This document shows positions 47,361 to 59,876 of a stretch of 64,000 nucleotides of DNA, piece by piece. The stretch comes from Solanum dulcamara (lineage: Eukaryota; Streptophyta; Magnoliopsida; Solanales; Solanaceae): positions 50,725,097-50,789,096 of the forward strand of contig NC_077242.1 of assembly GCF_947179165.1 (NCBI RefSeq), given 5' to 3'. Positions within the stretch are counted from its first letter, which is position 1. Every line of letters begins with the position of its first letter. The notes beneath the pieces were generated by a model that was not told the DNA's origin, did not search any database, and saw only the letters and a list, made by a program, of their open reading frames with translations. The position numbers and the translations under genes are program-made.

Positions 47361-48014
47361 ATTTCCTTGGCCATATTGTCTCTAGTGATGGTATTATGAT
47401 GGATCCAAGTATACCAAAGCGGTTAAGAATTGTCCTAAACCCTTGTCTCCCTCCGATATTCAGAGATTCTTAAGTTTGGATGGTTATTATAGGTGGTTTG
47501 TGGAAGTATTATCTTCTATTGCATCGCCCTTGACTACTTTTACTCAATAGAAGGTGAAATTCCAATGGTCGGAGGCATGTGAGAAAAGCTTCTAAGAGTT
47601 GATAGATATGATTACTTATGATCTGATGTCGAAACTACCAGAGGTTCCGATGGATTTGTTGTTTATTGCAATGCTTCAAGGATTGGTCTTGGTTGTGTTT
47701 TGATGCAAAGTATTAAGGTGATAGCCTATGCTTCTAGGCAACTTAAGGTCCATGAAAAGAATTATCCAACTCATGAATTTAGAGTTAACAGCGGTGGTGT
47801 TTGCTCTACAGATTTGGAGGCACTATCTCTATGGTGTCCATGTTGATGTATTTACCGATCATAGGAGTTTGAAATATGTGTTCAACCAAAAGGAGTTGAA
47901 CCTTCGATATAGAATATGTTTGAATTGTTAAAGTATTATGATATGAGTGTGTTGTACCATTCAAGAAATGCTAATATGGTTGTTGATTCTCTTTGTAGAT
48001 TGTCCATGAATAGT
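47361..48014 (+). pseudogene. K RT end and RNase H remnant
   Basis: It begins FLGHIVSSDGIMMDP, which in intact copies lies after the RT palm. Then come the KKW.RPLSPSDI region in a shifted frame and RNase H ([44 protein letters not shown]), ending at LSMNS, where I inserted. Frameshifts and stops are frequent. Confidence 0.8.
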
Positions 48015-50291
48015 TGTCATGACAAAACTAAGGCCTAGATGTGACACGGTGATAAGGATTCTTGAAGAAACCCCTACTAAGCCTCTTAGTATATCATAAG
48101 AATACATAAGGTACGAAATAAGTGGAAACTCCTAAAAGTCTAAGAAAACATAGCATATCTAGAGAAAATACAGATAACTTAGACTCTTTATACATATGTC
48201 CAACATGCCTCTACATGACTACATAGGTGGGGAAGAGGATATGTTCCTAGATCACCCTCAAATAATGTAATGAAATGACATAGAATAGTATTTAAACATC
48301 ATCATGGTCTAAAAATGACAAGATAAGAAAGATAGGCTTGATTTTCCCTCAAAGCATGAAGACTCACCACACTAATCTTCAATGGAACACAAACTAGCCG
48401 CAGGAAGAGGATGGAGCATCCGTCTCTATATTGTTATATAATGTAGGCAATAAATTATATGTTAGTATGTTTGAATGTACTATATATTTATACAATGCAA
48501 TTCATAATTAAATCATGTTGTACACAAGACCATTTCAAATAGAATGATAAGTAGTCATATGAAAGATCAATGCATAATAAACCATAACAGTGTGATATAA
48601 AAGTAAAGAGAGGATTACTTATTTAAAAAATCTTACAAACCATACATATGTGGGAGATAAAAATAACCGACAATAAGACCATGCGAGTCATAACATGAAA
48701 TCCTATAATACTCACACCAAGAAGGGGAGGCTACTTTCCAAGGTAGACTCCGTATAATATGAACATTAATAATAGGCCATAACGGCAATAATCCTATAGT
48801 GGCAACGTAGTTAGGTGAATATAGATTGCTACTAAGTACCCCTTGGGTCGAGTCCTCACCTCAAAGTCCTCTCGGTGCTAGGTTAACAACCCACTGAATG
48901 CATATCATAATGATGACATAGTTTTACAAAAAAAAGAAATATTATAATATAGTATATTATCATGGCTGCCATACCCTATTTTCATACTACTAATGAACTT
49001 TGATTTATAAGAAAACTGATCCACAATCATTGATAGTATTCCGGGTACCATACTAATTGGGACCTACCTTTCGGTAAAATGTTCAAAAGCATTGACGTCA
49101 TATCGGGATGCCATACATGTAATATTATAATTGTAAACATATCATAGGAATATCTCATTCTTCATCATTTATTACTTTTCATGAGTCATTAGCTCATTAT
49201 CATGTGATTCATGTAATGTGGGTGTAGGCCTTCCATCATTATAAATCATTTCATAGAAATATCATTAGGGTCTTAAGTCACCCTCATTCATAAAACTTGC
49301 TTGAAACATCATTGAAAGATCCTTAAAAAGCTTTCATCAATTGTTTATAATCATTTATTAGATATTTCTTAAAATTCGTGATCAAGACTTATACTTGAAA
49401 ATAAGGTGAAAACATGAACATATGATCAATTGACTTGGAAACCATAAAATTGAATTGAAAACATGCATGATAAAATACTTTATACGAATTCATATATAAT
49501 TCATGAAAATAGTATCAATTAGGAGTATAATTGAAAATACCCATGGTACCATAGAGATCAATGTAGTAAAATTCATAGAAAAACTTTTCAATTCTATGCA
49601 ATAATCATCAATTTATATTGAAATAGGATGATGATCATAATTTATGCAATTGGAATAGGGATCATAAACCCATAAAAATATATACTTTAATTTATTGAAA
49701 AAGTAGAGAATTTGTTGGGCTCCATGGGTGAAACCACCCTATGATCAAATACTCACATACGTTGATTGAGAAGACCTAAAAATTGAAGAAACTTAAACTT
49801 TCAATGGAGATCTTGAGAAAATTTTGTGGAAGTCTTCAATGGAGTCCTTGAGAATTTTTGTAAAGAGTGAATTATTTTAATAGGTGAATTATAGAAGAAT
49901 CAATTAATTTTAGAGGTTTAGGATAGTTTATAGAGCTCAATTAGGTCCTAAAAATATCTAGGTTCATTAAATACTAATAAGGAAAGTTTCTAAAGTGTCC
50001 CTACTTAAAAACTAAATTCGAACAGAAAACCTATGCCAAGTCAGTGACGCGGACTTGTTTCCAGGTAGGCCAATTTTTAGAGAATGTGATTTTTACCTGA
50101 TTTTGATTGGGTAAGAAATACACTATGGGAGAGAAAGTCCGCAACGTGGACCGCGTACCTTATTGTTTTGTGGAATTTCTTGAAAAAAATTATCTTTCGA
50201 TATATGGGTCCTAAAATTCCACCGAGACTATTTTTGAAATGCTTAACCTTATTATTTCACATTCCAACCTTCAAATACCTGGAGTATGACA
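48015..50291 (-). mobile_element. I: solo LTR inserted in K
   Basis: 2,277 bp from tgtcatgacaaaact to gagtatgaca. The left part aligns with the A-type LTRs (around 'catgcgag', 'aaggtagactc', 'ggtgctagg'), and the right part carries the 'gtgacgcggact' and 'ctttcgatatatgggtcc' segment also seen at 23041-23125. Exact atagt duplications lie at 48010-48014 and 50292-50296, and removal restores the K frame (MNSVSHVD). The last about 60 bp before the end are unlike the 'gagggatattaca' end of the A LTRs, so this is a variant subfamily. No gene is visible inside. Confidence 0.8.
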
Positions 50292-51802
50292 ATAGTGTTT
50301 CCCATGTTGATAAAGAAATAAAGGATTTAATTTGTGATGCTTATAGTCTATCTCGTTTGGGTGTTCGCTTAGTTAATTCGGAGGATATGGTGTTATTGTA
50401 CAAAATGGTTCCAAATCATCAATTTTAGTGGATGTTAATGCAAAGCAATATGGTTATCCTATTTTGGTTGAGTTAAAGAAAGTGGCTGCCAAAAAAGCTA
50501 TTGAGTCTTTTTCCCAAGGGAGAGATACCATGGTTAGACATCAAGGTCGATTGTCTGTGCCTAATATTGATGGCTTGATAGATATGATATTTTTCGAAGC
50601 TTATAGTTCGCGGTATTCTATTCATATTGGGTTACACAAAGATGTATAGAGACTTAATGGAAGTGTATTAGTGGAATGGAATGAAAAAGTATATTGTAGA
50701 GTTTGTGGCCAAATATCTGAATTGTCAACAAGTGAAGGTTGAGCATCCAAAATTCAGAGGTTTAGCTCAAGATATTGAGATTCCTAGTTGGAAATGGGAG
50801 GACTTGAATATGGACTTTATTACGGTTTTGCATCGTACTTGTAGAAAACATGACTCTATTTGGGTGGTTGTTGATCGAATGACTAAGTAGTTTATTTTCT
50901 TCCAGTTATGACTATTTATTCAGCCGAGGATTATTCTAGACTTTTTATTTCTAATTTTGTTAACCTTCATGGTGTTCCATTATCCATCATTTCATAACGA
51001 GGTACTCAATTCACATCTCAGTTTTGGAGGTCTTTTCAAAAGGGTCTTGGTACTCAAGTTAAGTTTAGTATGACTTTTCACCCAAAAATCGATAGTCAAG
51101 CCAAGCATACTATTCAAACATTGGAAGACATGTTAAGATCTTTTTTCATTAACTTTAAGGGTAAATGGGATGATCATTTTCCATTGATCAAGTTTTCTTA
51201 TAACAATAGTTACCATTCTAGCATTCAAATGGCTCCATTTGAGGCCTTATATGGAAGTAGGTATGCACTAATGAGTCTATGGAGAAGGTTAGACTCATTA
51301 GAAAAATATTGAACATCACTCAAGGCCGATAAAAGTCCTATTCAGATGTGAGGAGAAGGGATCTTGAATTTGAAGTAAATGCTTGGGTTTACTTTAAAAT
51401 CTCACCCACAAAGGGTTTGATGAATTTTTGAAATAAAGGGAAGATTAGTCCTCTATATGTAGGCCCATATCAAATTTTGAGAAGGATTGGCAAGGTGGAA
51501 TATATGTTGGAGTTGCCCTCGTAATTAGCATTAGTGCATCCAATGTTTCTTGTATCATTGTTAACAAAGTGTGTAGGTGATCTTATCTCTATTGTTCATT
51601 TAAACAGCATTAGCATGAAAGAGAGTTTGTCTTATGAGGAACTTTCAGTTGAGATTCTAGACCGGCAAGTTAGAAGGTTAAGAAACAAGGAATTTTCATC
51701 CATAAAGGTGTTGTGGATGAACCAAGAGGTTGAGGGTGCTACATGGGAGGCCGAGGCCGACGCCAATATGATGAAACACTATCCTCATCTCTTTCCTAGT
51801 TG
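50292..51802 (+). pseudogene. K integrase and chromodomain remnant
   Basis: Plus strand in order: linker (SHVDKEIKDL, LSRLGVRLVNSED) from 50296; zinc-binding domain (YLNCQQVKVEHPK) near 50700; core with the first catalytic aspartate kept (WEDLNMDFI) at 50798-50824; the second aspartate replaced by a stop (ISxRGTQF, near 50990); and the third acid changed to lysine (SQAKHTIQTLEDML). The C-terminal barrel follows, then a well-preserved chromodomain (SVEILDRQVRRLRNKEFSSI, KVLWMNQEVEGATWEAEAD) ending HYPHLFPS at 51802. Confidence 0.85.
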
Positions 51803-51803
51803 A

Positions 51804-52047
51804 GGTATCAAGCTACTTCATTATTCACTCTATCAAATTCATGTGTTTCAGTCATTCTCCTATTTTTATATGCATTATTTTTCATGAACTGAGTTTTGAA
51901 GCCACGTTTTAGCTTGGGAGTGAATATTCCATGTTTTTATGCTTTTTTATGAGTTTTGCATTCATATTGCGTTGTTATGTCTCTTTCCAACTCTTTTCCT
52001 GTTAGTTAAAGTACGATACGAGGATGAATGTTCCCAAGAAAGAGATA
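51804..52047 (+). other. K 3' untranslated part and polypurine tract
   Basis: About 230 bp without a gene, then 'gaggatgaatgttcccaag', 'aaagagatat' at 52022-52046, the purine tract directly before the 3' LTR start tataagacc. Confidence 0.65.
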
Positions 52048-52138
52048 TTATAAGACCTTGAAAGTTGAAAACCCAAAGAAAGGAGAAAAGTTACAGAAAA
52101 CTGCTAGTGTAGGTACCTACGAGTCAATCTATGAACCT
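52048..52138 (+). repeat. Start of K 3' LTR, interrupted by L
   Basis: 'tataagacc' (normally tgtaagacc) follows the purine tract. After 91 bp the minus-strand LTR of L begins at 52139. The remainder of this LTR is not seen in the window. Confidence 0.65.
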
Positions 52139-53897
52139 GTCATGACCCAAGCTAGGCCTTAGGTATGACACGGCAATCAAAATCCTTAGGGACTCCAACA
52201 AAGCCTTTTAGTATTCATCACATACATAAGGTAATAAATTACATCAAAGAAACATAAGCGGAATATAAGTGTCAAAAAAAATAAAATCATGAATAGAAAG
52301 AAGACTCAAACAACTTGTCCGAACAAATGGAGCTACAACTTATGAACGCCTAACATACCTCTACTAAGTCATGGTGGAGTTTAGGACATGTTCCTAGTTT
52401 ACCAAAAAACAAGAATCAAAAAATGAAAATATATAAAAGTAATTAATGTCATGTCCTCGAAACATGAGGACTCACTAACAATGATAAGCTAACAAGCACC
52501 CTTAGCAATAAGCGGGAGGATAGGCATGATCGTCTTACAATATATTGTGATACAATGTACACAAAAGTATACGTTAGTACATGGAATGCACTATGTATGT
52601 GAGGAAAATCCATGAACAATGATAATAGAACATAAGCAATATGAACGTGGGCTACATGACCAATATCTTTAAAAGCATGAGTAAAACTTGAAAACATTTA
52701 AAACATCATAATCATGTGGTCAATGCATCATAAAATCATCATAAGGAATCGCAATATAGCATAAACCTTTGTGTGAGATAGGACCTTAACTGACACTTAA
52801 GACCATGCGAACTATAACATTATTCATAATGATCATATGTTTTCCTAAAATACTTTATGAATTCACGATCATAGATTCATAGGTTCATATTTGAAAATAA
52901 CATAATGTATGGGTACTTGGAAACAACTTCAAATCATGCAATTTAACTTAAAACATGCATAGTTAAATTAGTGATAATGAAATAAATCATAATTGAATTG
53001 ACACAATGCAATTACATCAAATCCCTTAAATAATTTGAATTGATATTGATAGAAAAAGATACAAATATTTGGGACTCTATGGATGGAAATAATCCATGGA
53101 TGAATTCCCACATACCTTGATCAATTGAGCCCTAAACATAGAGAATTCAAAGACTTGAATTTATCCCTTGAAACCTAAACTTGAACCTTGAAGAAGACCT
53201 TGAGAGGATTCTTTTATAGAGTGAATTTTCGTAACTAGTGACTAAGGAAAAGAATTGGGGAAATTGAAGGGTTTGGGTAGTTATAGTCTTTAGGAATAGG
53301 CTTAAAACAACGTAGTGTAGGACTTAAACAAGTCAGAATGGACAAAAATGCCCTTACTTAAAATTGGCGGAGGACTGTTGGGCGTGATAGGCCATGCTCT
53401 CTAACCTGGTCGGTGAGTCACCAATCTTTCTTGTTTCCTCTCCAACCTTCCTAATTTCGAAGGAAAAATCTCAAAACAAAATTCCTAGCTCACCTTCTTG
53501 TTTGGCGAGTCGCCGATCAGGCGCTCTCCAATACCTTTTGTCCTACTAACTTCTTTGAACTTATTGTAGAGCAAGGTTGTCTTGCCTTTCCATTTTGGCA
53601 GTACCATCCCCTTATCCTCTTCACCAACTTGCCATTTTCCTGAGAAAGCTTCTCTGCTAATCTCTCTGAAGTATTAGGCGAGTTGGACTTGCTCACCTAG
53701 TCAACTCAATAAGTCACCGAGTCCCCTCGTTGCTTGCCTAACCTTCCTTCTCCTTAAGCCAAGTCCTCAACCATCTAGGTGATCCACTGAGCAGTTCGGT
53801 GAGTCGCATAAGGGGTTTTGCAAGCTTAGGACAAAATATTTCACTGATTTCTCCTCTTGGCTCAAAAATTCAACTTTCCAACTTCCGAGGCCTCACA
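52139..53897 (-). repeat. 3' LTR of L
   Basis: 1,759 bp from tgtcatgacccaagctagg to gaggcctcaca. The start matches the 5' LTR of G (tgtcatgacccaagctaga). The part at 53370-53830 is rich in 'ggtgagtc' and 'gcgagtc' phrases. No gene is visible. Confidence 0.75.
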
Positions 53898-54737
53898 ATA
53901 TGTCCCCCTCAGGAACATTTATCCTCAAATGGGACTCAACTACCATGAAAGGAGTAGGAAAATAAACATAGAAGCCCAACATGAATGCATAATTAAACTG
54001 CCTAAACCATGAAAACTTCAATTCAACATAAATAATAGCTTAAAATCAACTTCATGAACATGCATGTTTATGAAAACATAAGAATAACTTAGACACAATA
54101 TTTTGAAGGAGTGACCATGAAAGAACCTAATACCTCAATTAGGGATAGGATGAAAAAAATGAGGATATCTTAACATCATATTGGCCTTAGCTTCCCCTTT
54201 AGCACCTTCAACCTCTTGGTTAATGGATCCAACTTCTTTTTTTCTCAACTTTCAAACTTGCCGGTCTAGAAACTTAACTGGAATATCCTCATAGGTTCTC
54301 CTTTACACTCACACTATTGAAAGTCACAATTGAGCTAGGATTACAAAAGCATTTCTTCAACAAGGACACATGAAACACCGGATGCACCAATGCCAACTCT
54401 CAAGCCAAATCCAACTCATATGCCACCATGCCAAACCTCCTCAAAATTTGGTACGGTCCCAAATACTGGGGACTAAGCTTCCTCTTTTTTTCCAAAATGC
54501 ATTACACCCTTCATGGGTGAAATTTTCAAGTACACCCAATCATTAACTTCAAACTCAAGCTCCCTTCTTCTTACATTCGAATAGGAATTTTGTCGACTTT
54601 GAGCGGCCTACAATCTTTCTCTAATGAGTTTATCTTTCTCCATGGCCTCATGTACCAACTAAGGACCTATCAAAGTAACTTCACAAACTTCAAACCAACC
54701 AATCTGAGACCGATACCTCTTACCATATAAGGCCTCA
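53898..54737 (-). pseudogene. L polypurine tract, chromodomain and integrase C-terminus
   Basis: The purine tract (53898-53913, minus CTGAGGGGGACATAT) is followed by about 250 bp without a gene. Frames disrupted by stops then show the chromodomain (near 54200-54300), AYELDLA-like residues (54410) and the barrel (RRRELEFEVND region 54540-54590). At 54738 the sequence jumps into the start of the core, so the D,D35E centre is missing. Confidence 0.7.
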
Positions 54738-55680
54738 AATAGAGGGTACGGGGAAAACCCATAATTAAGTCAATATTCAAATCTTCCCACTTACAAGTAA
54801 GAATCTCAATATCTTGAGCTAAATCTCCTAATTTTTAATACTCAACTTTCACTTGCTGACAATTAGTACATTTAGGCACAAACTCCGCAATGTCCCTTTT
54901 TAGGTTGTTCCACCAATACACTTCCCTAAAATCTCTATACATATTTGTTGAGAACGGATGAATATAATACCACAAACTTTGAGCCTCGGGAAATATAATT
55001 TTTCTCAACCCATCAATATCAAGAATAGACAAACAACTATGATATCTTAATATATTATCTCCCTCTTGGGAGAAAACCTCAATGGCTTTTTCAGCATACG
55101 CCTTCTTCAACTCAATTAGGGTAGGATAACTATTTCTTTGCCTTAAAATCCACCACAAGAAATAATTCAGAACCATTTTAAATAATGACATCACCATCCT
55201 CGGAATCAATCAATCAAATACCCAAATGGGCTAGTCTATGAACATCACAAACTAACTCCTTCTTTCCAGCCTCAACATAGGCAATACTATTCATGGACAA
55301 CCTACTAAGAGAATCTTATACATAATCTTTCAAAAACACAAGTCATCTTCTTTGCCGAAGATTTAAGTCATTTTGGTTGAACACATATTGCAAACTCTTG
55401 TGGTCGGTGGATGCATCAATGTGGACACCATAGAGATAGTGTATCAAAATTTTCAAAGCAAACACAACCTCTACAAACTCCAAATCATGAGTCGAATAGT
55501 TCTTTTCATGCACCTTGAGTAGACAAGAAGCATCGGCTATTATCTTACCATTTTGCATCAAAACACAACCAAGACCAACTCTCGTATCATCACAATATAC
55601 AACCAACCCATTGGAAGTCTCCGATAAAGTTAACATTATAATGGAAGTAAGTCTATGTTTCAACTTTTGGAAGCATTCCT
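54738..55680 (-). pseudogene. L integrase zinc-binding domain and RNase H
   Basis: Minus strand: RNase H ([61 protein letters not shown]) at 55343-55663. The linker and zinc-binding part (YRDFREVYWWNNLKRDIAEF, CTNCQQVKVEY) are at 54835-55209. WEDLN-type residues with the first aspartate precede the deletion border near 54738. Confidence 0.8.
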
Positions 55681-55689
55681 CGCATGCCT

Positions 55690-56470
55690 CGGACTATTAG
55701 AACTTCACCTTCTTTTGAGTCAAAGTCAAGGGTGATACAATGGAAGAGAATCCTACCACAAACCATCTATAATAACTGACTAAGCCCAAGAAATTTTAAA
55801 TATCGGAAGAAGGCAAAGTTCTAGGCTAAATCTTAACCACTTCAGTTTTTTTTGGATTAACCATAATACCTTCACCGGAGATAACATGGTTAAGAAATGC
55901 AATCGACCTTAACCAAAACTCACACTTTCTAAACTTAGGAAATAATTGACGGTCATTTAGGACTTGTAATACAATCCTAAAATGATTGGCATGCTCCTCT
56001 TCACTCCAAAAATAGAGCAAAATAGCATCAATAAAGACAATCACGAACATATACAAATACTTATTGAACACCCGGTTCATCAAATTCATAAAAGATGCAA
56101 GAGCATTAATTAGTCTAAAAGACATAACCAATAATTCAAAATGACCATACCAAGTTCTAAAAGTTATCTTCGGGATGTCACACTCCCTTAATCAGAGTTG
56201 ATGATAGTTCGATCGAAGTTCAATATTTAAAAAGTAGCTTGCTCCTTGAAGTTGATCGAACAAGTTATAAAACTTTAGAATGGGATATTTATTCTTAATA
56301 GTAACTTTGTTAAATTGCCAATAGTTGATGCATATTCGAAGAGAACCATCCTTCTTTCTAACAAAGAGAATCGGAGCAACCTATGGAGAGATACTTAGTC
56401 TAATGAAACCTTATCTAAAAACTCCTTTAACTAATTGTTTAACTCCTTCAGTTCTGTCAAGACCATACAC
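55690..56470 (-). pseudogene. L reverse transcriptase with altered catalytic box
   Basis: The frame at 55826-56131 reads MVMSFRLINALASFMNLMNRVF, then VIVFIDAILLYFWSEEEHANHF. The catalytic FIDD is FIDA (about 56024-56035), so the second aspartate is alanine. RT ends with KCEFWLRSIAFLNHVISGEG. The fingers region is in broken frames up to 56470. Confidence 0.8.
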
Positions 56471-57070
56471 TAAAATGGAATAGAGACAGGCAAGGTATTG
56501 GGGAGAAGATCAATACTAAAGTATATTTTCATTTTTGGATAGATACCTGGGAAAACATCAGGAAAAACTTCCGAAAACTCATTAACAATCAAAACGGACT
56601 CAAGGGTAGTATCTTTGGAATTCTTATCCCTAACCTGGAATAAATTATAGATCCAACCATTGGAAATCATTTTTTGAGAATTGAAGCACGAGATGAATTG
56701 AACCTTAAACACGGAATTACTACCCTTCCATTCTAGGAAAGGCTCATTAGGAAATTGAAATTTAACCACATGGGTTCTACAACATATGGAAGCCTAAAAT
56801 GCATGAATCCAATCCATATGAAGGACAACATCAAAATCAATCATATCAATCTCTAAAAGATCATATGAGGTAACATTATAAAAAACCGAGACTGAACAAT
56901 CTCTATAGACTCTCTTATCCATAACTGAATTACAAATCGAGGTATAATCTGAAAAAGGCTGTATCAAAATCTCAGATCAACAACAAATCTCATGGCAAGG
57001 TAAAAAGTTACAAAAGGTAGAGTACCACTAGGATATAATAAAGCATAAAAATCAAAGTCAAAGACTTTCA
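56470..57070 (-). pseudogene. L protease and linker remnant
   Basis: The linker reads VFPDVFPGIYPKMKIYFSIDLLPNT at 56470-56600. Upstream, VKFQFPNEPFLEWKGSNSVFKVQF matches the protease-RT spacer of G and B. The active site near 57030 reads LYPSGTLPFVTF, with no aspartate before SG. Stops split the body. Confidence 0.65.
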
Positions 57071-58150
57071 ACATAACTCTCACAACATCGAGACAATCCT
57101 CCAAATCCTACTTAGTCTGAAGAGCATAGAATCTACTTTGGCAATAATCGCCATCGGCCCCCATAGTATCACCCTACTGAACCAGATGGCCTTTAGCCTG
57201 AGTCTAAGCCTGGGGTCGACCACCTTCTCTACAATTCTTTGCTTGATGACCCATCTTACCACACTTATAGTACGCATTTGAAACTGCCAAGCATTCTCCG
57301 TTATGGTTCCTTCCATATTTCTTACATATGGGGATGACTTGGCCACTCAAAAATCCTCTTTGAACCTTGGGCTTAGACACCTTATCTTTATCGAAATTTG
57401 GAGTGGGGTGTTAGAAGAATTTTGTGTTGAATATCTTTGGAGAAACTGAGAGCAGCCACCATTTCCGGATTTAGAATATGAGAAGTAGGTTCTTGCCCTT
57501 TTATACTCCATTGACCCCTCCCTAAGATTTTTATCCTTAATATGTTTGGCGTAGGTCATGAGCCTTGAGATATCCATCTCCCTAATAAACATGGCAGTTT
57601 TTTGCACACTTTGGACACCAAGTCCGAAACACCTAACACAAACTTACTTATTTGGGATCTTAGGTCTGAAACCATGAATGGTGTATGATTTGATAATTGG
57701 GTGAACTTGAGGGCATACTCCCTCACACTCTTTCTACCTTATCTAAAGTTGATAAACTCTTGAACCTTTGCCTCTCTTAGATCAAGGGGATAGAAATGGT
57801 TGAGAAATACCTCTTCAAACTCATTCCAAGTAATAGGATTTGCTTCTCCAGCTCGTTCCTCCTTCCATTGGTCAAACTAAATCCTAGAAACCCCCTTCAA
57901 TTGGTAAACATATGACTGCACCATTTCCATTAGACTAACCCTCATAATTTCTACAATCTTATGAACTCTTTCAAAAAACTCTTATGGATCCTCATCAAAT
58001 TTGGACCCACAAAACTCAGGGGGATCATCCTTATGAAATCATGAACCCTTATTATCGTCGTATCCATATTTGGGTTCATATGAGCAACTATATCTAGGTT
58101 GGCTTGAACAGCTATGGCTTGAGTAAGAATATGGAATGAGTCTTGAAACT
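57061..58150 (-). pseudogene. L gag remnant, N-terminus lost
   Basis: Frames show the nucleocapsid region (57080-57346) and the capsid C-terminal helix region (AMFIREMDISRLMTYAKHIKD) at 57347-57607. The capsid core lies in broken frames to 58100. The first codons are missing: the sequence passes from SFHILTQAIAVQ into LTR fragment M at 58151. Confidence 0.7.
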
Positions 58151-58862
58151 TGTCACGACCCGACTTAGGGCCTAGTCATAACACGATATTCAAAATCCCA
58201 AAGGGGCTCCAATCAAGACTCTTGACATATCATTCAGCATACATAAGTGAAGTAAAGAGAAACATATCAATGGAAAGATTCTAAACATGAATCATAAAGA
58301 TATCGTAAAGTTGACTACTTAGACTCTTCATATTTTGTCCAACGAATGTGTCTACTAACAAGAAGGGCAGGGGCTAAGACATATCCATAGCTCACCCTCA
58401 AACATGAATAAAGTAAAAAGTCTTTAAGATAGAACCAAGTCATAACTCACCCTTGATAAGATGAGGACTCACCAATATTACGTCGGATGGAGCTCAACTA
58501 GCCATGTGTATGAATGTGATCCTCAACCCTACATTATGAGATAATATATGAAACAAATATACGTTAGTACTTTTGAATGTACTAAGTATATGGAAATGCC
58601 ATGCAATATAAATCATAGGATGCAATGATAACAACATACATAATAAGGCAAATAAGTAAAGTCATGAGAAAACCATAGTGATCAAAGCATTTAAGGGACA
58701 TAGTTGAAACCATAATAGACCATAAGAGTAGTATACATATGTGGGATAGTACCGTAACTTACAATAAGACCATGAGAACTATAAAATGGAATCTCGATAT
58801 CTTCATATAACAAAAAAAGAGGAATCTACTTGCCAAGTTAGACTCTACCCCGCTAGGTAGGT
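58151..58862 (-). repeat. M: LTR fragment of A type
   Basis: It starts tgtcacgacccgacttagggcctag, closely like the LTR of A at 15438, and follows it through 'agactctaccc.ctaggt'. It breaks off at about 58862, roughly one third into the LTR. There is no internal region. Confidence 0.75.
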
Positions 58863-59289
58863 TGATAGCTTTACACGAGTCTACCACAGTATCAATGGAC
58901 CTGGTCCCTTCACTGAATTATGAATGTTAAGACAAACTTAGGAGTAAAGATATTACGTATGATTTTACATAGAAAACCTCATTACTCAAGGGAGGAAAAA
59001 TCACAATATGACCCACATTATTTAGCAACAAATCTTTACTAAGGTGCAAGAGCAAAGTAATCTATTACAACCTATTGAAATTAGATACTAACCCTCTACA
59101 CCCCTTTGCTTGCAATACCTCTATTACAAGACTTGAGCCTAAAAAATATCTATATTTCCCACTACACAACCACCTCTCCATTAATGTTGACTTTTTTAAC
59201 CACGTCCAAGCTAACTCTAGCAATGAAGTTATAGTGACATAATACAATTAGAAATAATCAATATTTTTTTATATGACAAGAACTAATTT
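58863..59289 (-). repeat. Possible Ty1/copia LTR remnant
   Basis: The minus strand contains 'tttttcctcccttgag', 'taatgaggttttctatgtaaa' style sequence and ends 'agactcgtgtaaagctatcaa', phrases like those in plant copia LTRs. It lies downstream of a copia RT in the same orientation. No borders are proven. Short open frames here do not match a known protein. Confidence 0.3.
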
Positions 59290-59876
59290 TATAATATTAC
59301 ACATAAGACTCAACATGACAAAAAAACAATAAAACATAAAATTTCCCTCTCTTGAATCTATTGTCAAGAAGAAATTATGGCAACCTTTCATACCAGGCCT
59401 TGGGAGCCTGTTGCAGGCCATAAAATGATTTATCAAGCTTGAACACATGATTTGGCTGACTAATATCTTCGAATCTAGGAGGTTGCTTGACATATACTTC
59501 CTCTTTCAAGATCCCATTCAAAAATGGATTCTTAACATCTATATGAAATAGATTGAATTCCATAAAAGTAGAAAATGCAATCAGAATTCTAATAGCCTCC
59601 ATCCTGGGAATACGAGCAAATATTTCAACGTAGTCGATCCCTTCTTTATTTATTGTATCCATGAACTAGTAACCTTTATTTGTTCCTAGTTATCACTCCA
59701 TTTTCATCTATCTTATATTTGTAGACCCACTTGGTTCTTTTAATGGTTCTTTTAGAGGGACCAGGTGCCATACTTTGGTTCTTTCAAATTGATGAAGTTC
59801 TTCTTGCTTGGAGTTTACCTAATTTGCATTCTTTAGTGCCTCCTTCACATTTTTGGGCTCAATGGTGGAGAAATAT
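59290..59876 (-). pseudogene. Ty1/copia reverse transcriptase fragment
   Basis: The minus strand reads NVKEALKNAN, EELHQFE and KVWHLVP in broken frames (59700-59860). A clean frame at 59375-59662 follows: EGIDYVEIFARIPRMEAIRILIAF, FHIDVKNPFLNGILKEEVYV, QPPRFED and KSFYGLQQAPKAWYERL. These are copia-type RT motifs, different from the gypsy RTs of the window; the DVKSAFLNG box holds the first catalytic aspartate. The YVDD box and RNase H are not seen. The upstream end is cut by E at 59877. Confidence 0.85.

Larger units (their letters stand above)
44569..52138 (+). mobile_element. Element K: plus-strand chromovirus split by solo LTR I and by L
   Basis: Order on the plus strand: partial 5' LTR (44569-46386), decayed primer site, gag, RT end, RNase H, interrupted by I (48015-50291), then linker, integrase, chromodomain, polypurine tract and the first 91 bp of the 3' LTR (52048-52138), which L interrupts. 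A deletion joins gag directly to RT. K is older than D (which cut its left side), I and L. Confidence 0.8.
52139..58150 (-). mobile_element. Element L: decayed chromovirus, gag start missing
   Basis: Minus strand order: truncated gag (58150 down to about 57061), protease, RT, RNase H, integrase lacking most of its core, chromodomain, polypurine tract, 3' LTR (52139-53897). Its 5' LTR and gag start are replaced by LTR fragment M at 58151. All genes are disrupted. The insertion target is the 3' LTR of K. Confidence 0.8.

Noticed and set aside
59065..59247. Possible small host protein (ELAWTWLKKS...)
   Set aside because: No start context, no homologous motif I recognise, and it lies within a likely copia LTR remnant.
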